From Leptospira limi (GTDB lineage: Bacteria > Spirochaetota > Leptospiria > Leptospirales > Leptospiraceae), in contig NZ_JAMQPV010000003.1 of assembly GCF_026151395.1 (NCBI RefSeq), positions 62,001-126,000 of the forward strand: a DNA stretch of 64,000 nt, given 5' to 3'. Of this stretch, positions 48,478-58,000 are shown one piece after another. Within the stretch, counting starts at the first letter, position 1. Each line of letters starts with the position of its first letter. The translations under genes were made by a program, and so were the position numbers. Below the pieces are notes generated by a model. That model did not search any database. It saw nothing but the letters and a program-made list of their open reading frames with translations, and had not been told where the DNA came from.

Positions 48478-49692
48478 GTGAAATCGGAAATGATCAAATC
48501 CCATACATCTCTTAGGCCTAGGAATGGCCAACGTATCGAAGATACGATAATGGACCTTCTCGAAGAAGATCCATACAATGAAGAATTACTCATTCAAAAA
48601 TTACAAAAAAACCAATTTCAAAATAAAGACCATTCTCAAATTTATTCTGCTGTTTTGAAAGTGTTAACCTCTCTAGACATTCCAGAATCGGATTCGAAAG
48701 AAATTTGGGACGAAGTTTTAGAAAACCGAGACAAACTCTCAAACTGTTTAAAACGTCCTGTTGGATTTCGAGTTGCACTACTTGATTATTTTATCAATCA
48801 GAACCATAAAATTAAAAATCCAAAAATCATCGAACTACGTTTATTTGCTGAAACTGAAAAACTCATCTTGGTGGATGAACTGACAAGGTTATACAATCGT
48901 AGGCATTTTGAAACAGCACTGGTTCGCGAATTCAAACAATCCACACGATACAATCAGAATCTTTCCTTACTCGTTATTGATATTGACGATTTTAAAAAAA
49001 TCAATGATACATATGGTCATGTAATGGGCGATGAGATTCTAAAACAAGTTGCTAATAAAATTGCAACAAGCTTAAGAATGGAAGACACCGCATGTCGTAT
49101 TGGTGGTGAGGAATTCGCAATCATATTCCCTCAATCAAATGAATCACAAGCACTCATCGCTTCCGAAAAATTATTAGAAGCATGCAGAACCATTCAAATC
49201 AGCGGTAAACCTGTTACCATAAGCGGTGGGCTTGTTTCTTTTCCTGAAAAAGTAAAACAATGTGAAGATATGTATGATTTTGCTGATAGAGCTTTGTATA
49301 CAGCCAAAGACTCAGGAAAAAATCAAATCGTTGTTTTTTCCAATGAAAAAAGAAGCAGTCTACGATTTGAAGCAAACTTGGAATTGTTTTGTGTTTTACC
49401 AAATAGAACCATTCGTTCAATTTCTAAAAATATTTCAATCACTGGAATTGCATTTGAGACAGAAGATGATCTTCTAGTAAACGAACCGATACAAGTTTTA
49501 TTACGTGAATCCGATTCCAAACATGAAATTAGTGCAAAAATCAAAGTAGTTCGTAAACAAAAAATTGATGAAAAAAATTACAGTGTAGGTGCTGAATTTA
49601 TCGATTTATCAAACGAATCACAAAACAAATTGGCAGATCTTTATTCACTACACCAATTTAAAGCAAAAAGCCCGATTGGTGTAGGTTCTTAA
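48478..49692 (+). CDS. GGDEF-PilZ diguanylate cyclase
   Basis: The 404-residue protein has a helical N-terminal region (1-125), a GGDEF domain (about 130-285) and a C-terminal PilZ domain (about 290-395). The active-site loop is GGEEF (209-213), a functional variant. RMED at 200-203 is an inhibitory I-site exactly five residues upstream. The PilZ motifs RSSLR (292-296) and NISITG (about 318) are intact. It should make c-di-GMP and also bind it twice, giving product feedback. Start is GTG 48478 or ATG 48490; neither has a clear ribosome-binding site. Confidence 0.9.
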   Translation: MKSEMIKSHTSLRPRNGQRIEDTIMDLLEEDPYNEELLIQKLQKNQFQNKDHSQIYSAVLKVLTSLDIPESDSKEIWDEVLENRDKLSNCLKRPVGFRVALLDYFINQNHKIKNPKIIELRLFAETEKLILVDELTRLYNRRHFETALVREFKQSTRYNQNLSLLVIDIDDFKKINDTYGHVMGDEILKQVANKIATSLRMEDTACRIGGEEFAIIFPQSNESQALIASEKLLEACRTIQISGKPVTISGGLVSFPEKVKQCEDMYDFADRALYTAKDSGKNQIVVFSNEKRSSLRFEANLELFCVLPNRTIRSISKNISITGIAFETEDDLLVNEPIQVLLRESDSKHEISAKIKVVRKQKIDEKNYSVGAEFIDLSNESQNKLADLYSLHQFKAKSPIGVGS

Positions 49693-49697
49693 ACTAG

Positions 49698-50051
49698 TTA
49701 ACGGGAGTTAGGCATGTCCGATAACCCACCTGCATTGATGACTGAGGAAAATCCACTCGCCGATAATATTTGTTTTGCCCTTTCACTTCTTGCACCAGAT
49801 CGACAATAAACAACGATTTTAGATTGTTTGTTTTTGAATGTGCCTAATTCCATAGGCAATACATCAACGGGTATGTTGATGGCTCCTGGGAAATGACCTT
49901 CTGCAAATTCAGACTTAGTCCTTACATCAACAACCACTGCCCCTTCCTGAATCCATTCTTGAACCATTTGTTTATCTCCTTTTGATTGAATTTTTTTTAC
50001 AAAAACGAAGAGGAATCCAATGATCACTCCCACTATTACAAATGTTTTCAT
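49698..50051 (-). CDS. membrane-anchored rhodanese-like sulfurtransferase
   Basis: From ATG 50051 (AGAGG precedes it) the product has 117 residues: one N-terminal membrane segment (about 2-19) and a single rhodanese domain. The active-site loop is VVYCRSGARSERA, with the catalytic cysteine, and VVDVRTKSEFAEGHFPGAIN is the standard first half. It should carry sulfane sulfur. It is divergent from the persulfide dioxygenase-like gene and shares a CsoR/CstR-like operator with it. Confidence 0.87.
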   Translation of the reverse strand: MKTFVIVGVIIGFLFVFVKKIQSKGDKQMVQEWIQEGAVVVDVRTKSEFAEGHFPGAINIPVDVLPMELGTFKNKQSKIVVYCRSGARSERAKQILSASGFSSVINAGGLSDMPNSR

Positions 50052-50106
50052 AATTACCTCTTTTTTCCATTTTTTAGTTGCCACGGATTGAGTCAAGAAA
50101 AAGTAT

Positions 50107-50130
50107 ATACCATAGGGGGTATGGTATTAT
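50107..50130. promoter_or_regulatory. CsoR/CstR-like operator overlapping an extended -10 promoter
   Basis: ATACCAT-AGGGGGT-ATGGTAT (50107-50127) is a perfect palindrome with a G-rich centre, close to the published style of CsoR-family operators of copper- and persulfide-sensing repressors. An extended -10 element, TGGTATTAT (50122-50130), overlaps its right arm on the plus strand. It lies between rhodanese and ETHE1-like genes. No CsoR-family gene is in this window. Confidence 0.65.
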
Positions 50131-50167
50131 CCCCCAAAGGCCAACTCCGAAAGGAAAATGGAGTTGA

Positions 50168-50914
50168 ATGAATGATCGGAGTGAGGATAATCGAACGATG
50201 GTGATTACTGACATGAACAATGAGATCGAAATCAAACCACTTTATGATATAGAATCAGGGACTTGGACTTATTTATTACTCGACGAGTCTACGAAACAAG
50301 CAGTCCTCATCGACCCAGTACTAGAGAAATTAGACAGGGATTTAGATTATATAGTATCGATGGGATACCAATTGGTTGCGACCATCGATACACATATGCA
50401 TGCAGACCATATAACGGCCGCAGGTGAGTTACGGGAAAAAACTGGTTGTGAAGCATATGCTCCCCACTTATCTGGTGCTGAATGTGCGACTCATTTTTTA
50501 AAAGACAAAGATGTGTTACAAATTGGGAAACTCAACCTAGAAATAATCCACACACCAGGTCACACCCCTTGTTCGATCTCTTTACTCCTCAATGGAAAAT
50601 ATGTTTTTACAGGAGATGCTCTCTTTGTTAGAGGGTGTGGCCGAACAGATTTCCAAGGCGGAAACACAGAAGAATTATACAATTCGATTACCAATAAATT
50701 ATTCAAACTACCAAATGATACCGTTGTATTTCCTGGACATGACTATAAAGGCTTTGTTTCCACAACGATTGGTGAGGAAAAAAATTGGAATCCGAGAATC
50801 GCAAAAAAATCATTAGAGGAATTTAAATCAATTATGGACAATTTGAATTTGCCAGAACCAAAAAAAATACACGAAGCAGTGCCTGCAAATCGTGCATGTG
50901 GGAAAGTAGTATGA
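50168..50914 (+). CDS. persulfide dioxygenase-like metallo-hydrolase (ETHE1 family)
   Basis: The 248-residue protein is a metallo-beta-lactamase-fold enzyme with THMHADH metal ligands (H76, H78, D80, H81), IIHTPGHTP, the TGDALFVRGCGRTDFQGG stretch typical of ETHE1 persulfide dioxygenases and FPGHDY. ETHE1 oxidises glutathione or other low-molecular-weight persulfides to sulfite. GGAG lies 5 bases before ATG 50168. It overlaps the TauE gene by 4 bases, so sulfite made here could be exported by that protein. Confidence 0.9.
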   Translation: MNDRSEDNRTMVITDMNNEIEIKPLYDIESGTWTYLLLDESTKQAVLIDPVLEKLDRDLDYIVSMGYQLVATIDTHMHADHITAAGELREKTGCEAYAPHLSGAECATHFLKDKDVLQIGKLNLEIIHTPGHTPCSISLLLNGKYVFTGDALFVRGCGRTDFQGGNTEELYNSITNKLFKLPNDTVVFPGHDYKGFVSTTIGEEKNWNPRIAKKSLEEFKSIMDNLNLPEPKKIHEAVPANRACGKVV

Positions 50915-51276
50915 GTGTCGGAATCTTATTTTTACTATTAGGAATTGGTGCGGGAGTCCTCGGAGGACTCGTTGGCATTGGCGGTGGTATTTTACTCGTT
51001 CCGGCACTTGTCTATTTTTTTGACTTCAATCAAAAATTAGCACAAGGTACAACATTAGCTGCGATGGTACCACCTATTGGAATCGTAGCAGCTTACATTT
51101 ATTATACGAGAGGAGAAACAAATTTATTTGCAGCGGCTCTCATTAGTGTTGGATTCATTTTAGGAAGTATCTTTGGTGCTGGGGCGGCTTCAAAAATCGA
51201 TACAAATGTCCTTTCTCGCTTTTTTGGAATCTTCACTGTGATCGTTGGGCTTAAAATGGTATTTTTCCCGAAATAA
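50911..51276 (+). CDS. half-size TauE/SafE-type sulfite exporter
   Basis: From ATG 50911, which overlaps the preceding stop as ATGA, the product has 121 residues and four hydrophobic segments. GVLGGLVGIGGGILLVPALV near the start is the TauE/SafE signature. Full-length members have two such repeats (about 250 residues), so this protein is one repeat and would have to pair with itself or a partner. Context suggests export of sulfite from persulfide oxidation. Confidence 0.85.
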   Translation: MSVGILFLLLGIGAGVLGGLVGIGGGILLVPALVYFFDFNQKLAQGTTLAAMVPPIGIVAAYIYYTRGETNLFAAALISVGFILGSIFGAGAASKIDTNVLSRFFGIFTVIVGLKMVFFPK

Positions 51277-51325
51277 AATTGAGAAAAATATCGTTGCAGT
51301 AACATTTGAATCTATTTTTCATTCA

Positions 51326-51847
51326 ATGGTGTTCGGATTTTATTTTGCACTTTTTTGGTTTTTAATTCGATTTCTTTTTTATGGAATTAGTTTTCCAGAA
51401 GTTTTCATCCCGCCCATCACGTTTCTTTTTTGGTGGAATTTGGTTTTCACTTCTCTTTGGCTCATCGTAATTCTGATTGTGGTGATTGGCTTTTTGGGAG
51501 TGTTACTTCGAATACCGATTTTGGGAATCCTCGTTCAGGGTATACGAAACCAAGTAGCAGAAATTGGTTGGATTTCTTTTTTAAAAAACCGAACATCGAT
51601 TTGGCTTCTAAGCCAATCATTCGTTTTGGCTGGTTCCTTTTATTTTCTCCATTCCATAGACAAAGACCAAAAGATTCTTTTCCTCTGTTTAAGCCTTATA
51701 CTTTTAGGTTATTATCTGAAACAAAAATTTCACAGACCCTTGGCACAGTTTTCTGGGAACAATCGAATTTTCATTTACCGCAGTGGCATGGTAAATCCGA
51801 ATTCCGAAGACAATTTCCCTTCTGAAAAGGATGTCACACCGCCCTAG
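51326..51847 (+). CDS. unknown membrane protein
   Basis: From ATG 51326 the product has 173 residues with about five hydrophobic segments and a polar C-terminal tail (about residues 150-173). I recognise no family. The open frame extends back to a TTG at 51245 inside the TauE gene, so translation may start earlier by coupling; no ribosome-binding site decides it. It is probably in the sulfur operon with TauE. Confidence 0.55.
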   Translation: MVFGFYFALFWFLIRFLFYGISFPEVFIPPITFLFWWNLVFTSLWLIVILIVVIGFLGVLLRIPILGILVQGIRNQVAEIGWISFLKNRTSIWLLSQSFVLAGSFYFLHSIDKDQKILFLCLSLILLGYYLKQKFHRPLAQFSGNNRIFIYRSGMVNPNSEDNFPSEKDVTPP

Positions 51848-51912
51848 GACTCAAGTAATCCTCATTTGAAAAGATTTTCCGACCAAATTCCGTTGGGAAC
51901 CATCTAACGAAT

Positions 51913-52605
51913 ATGGCATTCCTAGTTCCCAATCGATCCATAAATTCTCTCTCTTATTTTCCAATATTAGCTATCGTTGTATTTTATTTGTTTTGTGGTC
52001 CAGTCACTGAAACTTCGAAGGTAGAGTCAGTGCCACTGGTGCCCAAACCAGGCCAAAAAATTGCAGTATTTGCGGAAGGTTGTTTCTGGTGTTCCGAACA
52101 TATTTTTGAATCCATTCCTGGAGTCATCAACGTAACTTCTGGTTATGCAGGTGGACACACTGATAACCCAACATACGAATCGGTGAATACAGAAACAACA
52201 GGTCATGCTGAATCCGTACTTGTCGTTTATGATTCCACTAAAGTGAGTTATGCGGAATTATGTAGGGTATTTTTTCTTTCACATGATCCAACAACGAAAG
52301 ACAGACAAGGTCCTGATGTTGGATCTTCATACCGTTCTATACTCTTTTATTCCAATGATGAAGAATTCAAAACAGCAAAGGAAATCCAAAAAGAAATCCA
52401 AGCAAAGAACATTTGGAAAGGAATTTTTGTTACCGAATTTCAAAAGTTAAAACATTTCTATCGAGCTGAAGGTTATCACCAAGATTTTATTCAAAACAAT
52501 CCCAATCAATCGTATGTTTTGGCAGTATCCATTCCGAGGTATAATGAATTTGAAAAAAGATACCAATCCTATCAAAAAACCACGAAAGTCAATCCATTAC
52601 CATAG
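51913..52605 (+). CDS. msrA: exported peptide-methionine (S)-S-oxide reductase
   Basis: MsrA reduces the S form of methionine sulfoxide. The active-site GCFWC has its cysteine at residue 57, followed by the GYAGGHTDNPTYESV and TGHAESV stretches. Residues 1-40 add a hydrophobic segment ending in YLFCGP, a plausible lipobox or signal peptide, so this copy probably works in the periplasm or at the membrane. The preceding sulfur genes fit a role in oxidative sulfur stress. Confidence 0.92.
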   Translation: MAFLVPNRSINSLSYFPILAIVVFYLFCGPVTETSKVESVPLVPKPGQKIAVFAEGCFWCSEHIFESIPGVINVTSGYAGGHTDNPTYESVNTETTGHAESVLVVYDSTKVSYAELCRVFFLSHDPTTKDRQGPDVGSSYRSILFYSNDEEFKTAKEIQKEIQAKNIWKGIFVTEFQKLKHFYRAEGYHQDFIQNNPNQSYVLAVSIPRYNEFEKRYQSYQKTTKVNPLP

Positions 52606-52665
52606 GAATCGGTAAGGAACAATTCTTTTAAAATGAAAGTGGTTTAAGTTATAGAATTTTACTAC

Positions 52666-54186
52666 TTAGTCAGCTGAGTATTGTTCTTTAATTTTCGTAC
52701 GAAAAGAATCAAACTCTGCTTTTGATTGGAACTTACATACCTTGAGAATCTCCGCAGGAATTTCAGAGGACTTAGCTTCCTTTGCATTGATGGCAATCAT
52801 CATATCACTTAGGTAAATTGGATAAATAATATCAATATACACATCATCTACGAGAAGTGGTCGGTGGTGGAATTCCATGGCTTTTGTATAAAGAATAGGG
52901 AAACCCCATTTTTCACCTACCATTGCTCCTAATTTAGAGTGAGTGATCCCTATCGCCGACTCTTCCATACTAATTGTTGAGGCAATTTCACGCGTAGTTG
53001 AAAACGTTTTGATTTTGTTCATGTGGTGTTTGTCAAATGATAATAACAATATTTCACCAATGTCATGTAGGAGTGATGCCGCAATTAAATTACTAAGGTC
53101 TGACTTGTTTAACTCCATCCTTTGGCCAATTGACTTACAATAAAATGCCGATTCATTTGATTTTTCCCAAATTGCTGTAAACGCCGGAAACTTATCTTCT
53201 AACATTTGCTTGGTTGCCAAACTATACAAAAGTGTCTGCAATTCTTTTAAACCAATTAACTGAATGGCACGATCTAAACTTTCTACCCTGCCTCCTCTTC
53301 TAAATGCAGCTGAATTGGAGAGTTTTAAGATATTTGCTGATAAAGCGATATCACGTTTGATCATTTCAGCAATTGTTCCAATACTAGAATTTGGTTTATC
53401 AATTGCGTCTTGAATATCTTTGATCGATTTTGGGAACGTAGGGAGATTGTCGATTTGAGAAACTATATGATCTATTTTTTCTAACTGTTGATTTTCCTTA
53501 GAAACTTTTGCAGGAATATCAATCATAAATACTGTCTTGTTTTCGCCAGATTCAAACTTAAAAGCTGATTCACCAAGACCATCATTTTTTAACATCATAA
53601 GAGTCATGATAAGACCAAGGCCTGCACCTTCCTGATCATTTGACATATCCATAAAAGCATCCGCTAAATCATTGTATGTTTTAGCCTTAGATATTCTTTC
53701 TTTGATTCTCTCAGCTTCGATAGGTGTCAACTGGACATTATTCATAATTCGAATTCGCATTAAACTTCTATTATGAATGAAGGATACGAATACACCGTAG
53801 TTATTCTTTTGAAGGGATTCTTCTATTTCGTCTCTGTTTTGAATATAAGTAGATTTGAATTCATTAATAATAGATTCGTACTCTTTTTCGTCGGTAATGT
53901 CTGTTGAATTATTTTTAAAAAATACACGTTTGGCATTGGCTTTGATTGCGTTCGTAACAGTTTCTTTCATTGCTGCGAGAACAGAATCTCTAACAATAAT
54001 TAGGTCCAATTGTAATAAAAATCGATCAAGAGTTTGGTATAATGTATTTTCTACTTCATCTGTGATTTGAAAAAACTTAAAATGGAACGGAGTGTTCTCT
54101 ACAATTGGATGATTGATATCTTCAATATTGGTATGAAGGCCCAATTCACGTTTAAATTCTAATGAAACAGCTTTTGGACTAGCCAT
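52666..54186 (-). CDS. HATPase-HDOD fusion protein
   Basis: The 506-residue soluble protein has an N-terminal region (about 1-230) resembling a GHKL ATPase: an early VLAAMKETVTNAIKANAKRV helix like an N box and GAGLGL at about 185-190. The C-terminal part is an HDOD domain (about 238-440) with VSQIDNLPTFPKSI and ISANI-type helices. HDOD domains resemble HD hydrolases but usually lack catalytic metal ligands and act in signalling. The combination suggests a switch protein; partners unknown. Confidence 0.8.
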   Translation of the reverse strand: MASPKAVSLEFKRELGLHTNIEDINHPIVENTPFHFKFFQITDEVENTLYQTLDRFLLQLDLIIVRDSVLAAMKETVTNAIKANAKRVFFKNNSTDITDEKEYESIINEFKSTYIQNRDEIEESLQKNNYGVFVSFIHNRSLMRIRIMNNVQLTPIEAERIKERISKAKTYNDLADAFMDMSNDQEGAGLGLIMTLMMLKNDGLGESAFKFESGENKTVFMIDIPAKVSKENQQLEKIDHIVSQIDNLPTFPKSIKDIQDAIDKPNSSIGTIAEMIKRDIALSANILKLSNSAAFRRGGRVESLDRAIQLIGLKELQTLLYSLATKQMLEDKFPAFTAIWEKSNESAFYCKSIGQRMELNKSDLSNLIAASLLHDIGEILLLSFDKHHMNKIKTFSTTREIASTISMEESAIGITHSKLGAMVGEKWGFPILYTKAMEFHHRPLLVDDVYIDIIYPIYLSDMMIAINAKEAKSSEIPAEILKVCKFQSKAEFDSFRTKIKEQYSAD

Positions 54187-54379
54187 AAAACCTCTTGAAA
54201 CAGGGATGTGGGGAATCCCCTAATCCTCTCAGAACTGTATACGTTCCCTCTCCATCGAACGCAATGATTTTAGAAAAGCAAGCGTTTAACAGGAAAAAGA
54301 TGGGGTTCGCTTTTTTGCGGCAAGTACTGAAAAAAGGATTCGTTCCTTCACTAAAATTGCTACATTTTTAGGCATGGCT

Positions 54380-55003
54380 TCAGAAAATTTTAATCTTCGG
54401 TAAACCTAAATTATATTTCACCGCAGTGATTCGGATGATCACTACTACACTTGCAGAAAGGATTAAGTTAAGATTACCATCAAATTGTAAGGAATGTAAG
54501 ATAAGATATAAGATGGCTCCCGCCAAACAAGCAGTAGCATATATTTCTTTTCGGAATATGAATGGTACCTCGTTCATGAGTGTGTCTCGAATCACTCCAC
54601 CAAAAATTGCTGATATCATTCCGAGTAAAGCGGAGGCAAAAAAATTCACACCATGGTCGAGAGCGATTCTTGTTCCAAGCACAGTATAAATTCCAATTCC
54701 TAAAGTATCAAATAAAAAGAGTTCACTTCGGAGTTTGGTCAATCGTTTTGGAAAAAAGATAACGAGTAAAAAACCTAAAAAAATTGCCCACAAAATGTTT
54801 TCATCTTTTACCCAAGAAACGGGATAGTTTCCAAGTGTGATATCACGTAATGTCCCACCTCCAATTGCAGTGATAAAACCAGTAAAAAAAACACTAAAAA
54901 CATCATGATGGTGTTCTTTATGTTCCAAGGCCGCAACCGCTCCTGATATCGCAAAAACCATGATACCCGCAAGTCCAATGTAATAAGAAAAGCTAAAATC
55001 CAT
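54380..55003 (-). CDS. TRIC-type (UPF0126) cation channel
   Basis: The 207-residue membrane protein has about seven hydrophobic segments in two similar halves. The repeat signatures are GGGTLRDITLGNYP in the first half and FGGVIRDTLMNEVP in the second, diagnostic of the trimeric intracellular cation channel family (also called YicG/UPF0126). It should conduct monovalent cations. A 193-base gap separates it from the HDOD gene on the same strand. Confidence 0.9.
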   Translation of the reverse strand: MDFSFSYYIGLAGIMVFAISGAVAALEHKEHHHDVFSVFFTGFITAIGGGTLRDITLGNYPVSWVKDENILWAIFLGFLLVIFFPKRLTKLRSELFLFDTLGIGIYTVLGTRIALDHGVNFFASALLGMISAIFGGVIRDTLMNEVPFIFRKEIYATACLAGAILYLILHSLQFDGNLNLILSASVVVIIRITAVKYNLGLPKIKIF

Positions 55004-55092
55004 ATAAATAATCTAATTTTCTCAATTTAGACGGAAATAAAATGACAATCGATAACGCCCTCAATTGTTATGATATATAGAGTGTTCGTTCT

Positions 55093-58000
55093 ATGATCAG
55101 CAAATTCATGAGGAAATCTGTTTTCATTGTATTTTTCCTTTTCCAAGCTTGTATCCCCACAATTTCCAAGAATATCATGCAATCAGTCTCTGACTATTTG
55201 CAACTCAAAAGCATTCTAAATACTGGACCCTTCACCATCTCTGTCAAAGTATCGGGACTTCTAGGTTCAGGTCTTACACTTTCTCTCAATTCAGGACAAG
55301 CAACGATCACTGTCGGTGCGGATGGTGATTACCAGTTTGAACCGAAATTACTCACTGGAGAAAATTTTAATGTCACTATCTCAAACCAGCCAATATTACC
55401 AAATCAAACTTGTACGGTAAATGGTGGATCGGGTGTTGTTGGTTTTGGGAATATCAATTCTATCATTGTCAATTGTGATCCGCTCCGTTACAGTATAGGG
55501 GGAACTATCTCTGGTCTTGATGGAGCCACAGGTTTAATTCTCACGAATTCATTTGATGGATCCACATTGTCTGTTGCAGTTGCTTCTGGTACATTTGCCT
55601 TTACTCAAACATACGTTAGTGGAAGTACTTATAATGTTTCAGTCACAACGCAACCAATCCATCCAGTACAAAATTGTGTTGTTACCAATCCTTCAGGTAC
55701 CATCGCTTCTGCAAATATCACAAATATTGCCATCAGTTGCACATCTACAGCTTACCCAATCGAAATCACTTCCTTTGGCATTGGTTCTGGAACATTGATT
55801 CTAAGTAATAATGGTAGTGAGACCATTTCCATTACAACCAATGGATTAAATCGATTTGCAACCGATTTACCTCTAACTAGTACATACAATGTACAAATTG
55901 TATCTCTTCCGACAAACCACCAATGTGTCCTATCTTCAACATCAGGTACCGTTGCAGGTACCGTTTCCATCCAAGCAAATTGTTTTAGCGTATTAGATTA
56001 TACCCCTAGGAATGGTGGTATCTTACAGACAACTGAATCTTTACGATTGGTTTTTTCTGCTGAGGTGAATACGGGAAGTTGTGCAGGCTCTTCTGGAACC
56101 TTAAACACCAACCTGGCTCTTCCCATCAATTTTGCATTGGCAACCACCAATTTTACAAATGATACCCTCGTAGTGTCTCCAGCACCAACAGATAGTTGGG
56201 TGACAGGCAATCGGTCATTGACCTTAAGTTGCCTATCAAATATAGGTTCCCATCCACTCTCAACAAGTGTAACCCTAACTTACTTAGTTCCATCCACATT
56301 ACGTTATGTTTCTGATGCTACTGGAAACGATTTAAACGATGGATTAACAATAGCAACACCCAAAAGGAATATACAACCAGCCATTGATAGTTTTGGAGGG
56401 TGTCCTACAAATGATTGCGCCGTACTTGTCACACAAGGTTCCTATGACCCTTCAGCTGTTGGTGCAAGAATCCAATTAGTCTCAGGTATTTCTCTCTTTG
56501 GAAGTTATGAACCGGGATTTACGCAATGGAGACCAACTGACAAAGATTCAACGATCCTGATGGATTTGGTTCCTGCTATTTGTGCTAGTGCAACTAGTCT
56601 TAATCCTTGCGCTTCGATCGCTGCAGATTCTTCGGTGACAGGGACAGTGACCATATCTGGCTTTAAAATATTATCGGGAGACAATGCTCCTTTTATGACA
56701 GGAGTGTACCTGGATTCGACAAACAGCGTACGGATCATCGATAACACCATTAATGGAGGCATTGGCACCAATACAGTTGTTGGTGTCTATGCGATCAATA
56801 GTACACCTATTTTAATTCGTAATCAAATTGAAGGTGGGATTTGTACAGCAAATAACTGTAACTCTTCAGGTGTTTATATGTCATCTGCTGCCTTAATCAC
56901 TCCATTTATTGTTGGGAATACAATTGATAGTGGAAAAGGTGCAGGCACACAAGTTACTTCTCGTGCTCTCTCTTATAATGGAAGTGTAGGTTTAGATGTC
57001 ACCAATATCCGACTCAACCAGATTACATCTTTACCATTGGAAAATACCATTCCTGGAGTTACGACTTTATCCATCGCTTTTGACATTTCATCGTTAAGTA
57101 ATTCGTCCACGGGAGTTTTCGCTGGGAATCAATTGGTTGCTGGTACAGCAAATACTTCGATTGGAATTCGAATCCAATCTCCTACCGGAATTCAAATTGG
57201 CTCTACTCTCCAGGGAAATAGTATCACTACAGGTACGGCAGCTTCCTTTAAATCTAATGGTATGTTATTAAATTCAGGACATACAATTCGTAATAATTAC
57301 ATCTACCTAGGATCATCAACAAATCCTAGTTTTGCGACAGCAACAAACGGAATTGAAATTTCTTCAGGAGGTGCCACAGCGATCATTGAACGAAATACAA
57401 TTGTAGGTGGAAATTCAACTAGCAGTGCAAAGGCAACCTTGTTTGGAATCAATGCAACATCGATTACAGCTACTTCTTCTATTTCTGGAAATTATATTCG
57501 ATTGGGAACTGCCAATGGAACAGGAGCAACGATGGTTTCTGGAATTTACCTCCAATCCCCGAATGGCTTTTTAGTAGCGAATAATTGGATCCAAAATGGT
57601 TCGAGCAATGTATATGCAAGAGGAATCGATATCACGGGAGTTTTTAGTCCTCTTAAGATTTACCATAATACTGTGAGCAGCGGAACATCTTCAGTTTCTG
57701 GGAATGAAGCTGTACTACAAATTAACTCAAACTCATCCGTGTTAGTTGAAAACAACATATTTTTGCTAAATGATAATGTGGGAAATAATGCATGCATCGT
57801 AGACCTTGCGGGCCCACAAACTTCTATTCGATTCAATGTATTCCATAATTGTTCAAACCTTGTTTACAAAACCCCATTACTGATTTTTACAGATTTGTGT
57901 GCAGGAGGAGTGCCTGGAAGTTTGGGTTGTATCACTCCATTAGGATTGAGTTCTAATTTTGGGAACAATTTGAACTTGGACCCAAAATTAGGTGCCAATT

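Noticed and set aside
51430..51825. 131-codon plus-strand frame inside the membrane-protein gene
   Set aside because: A shadow frame without hydrophobic pattern or ribosome-binding site; the other frame encodes clear membrane segments.
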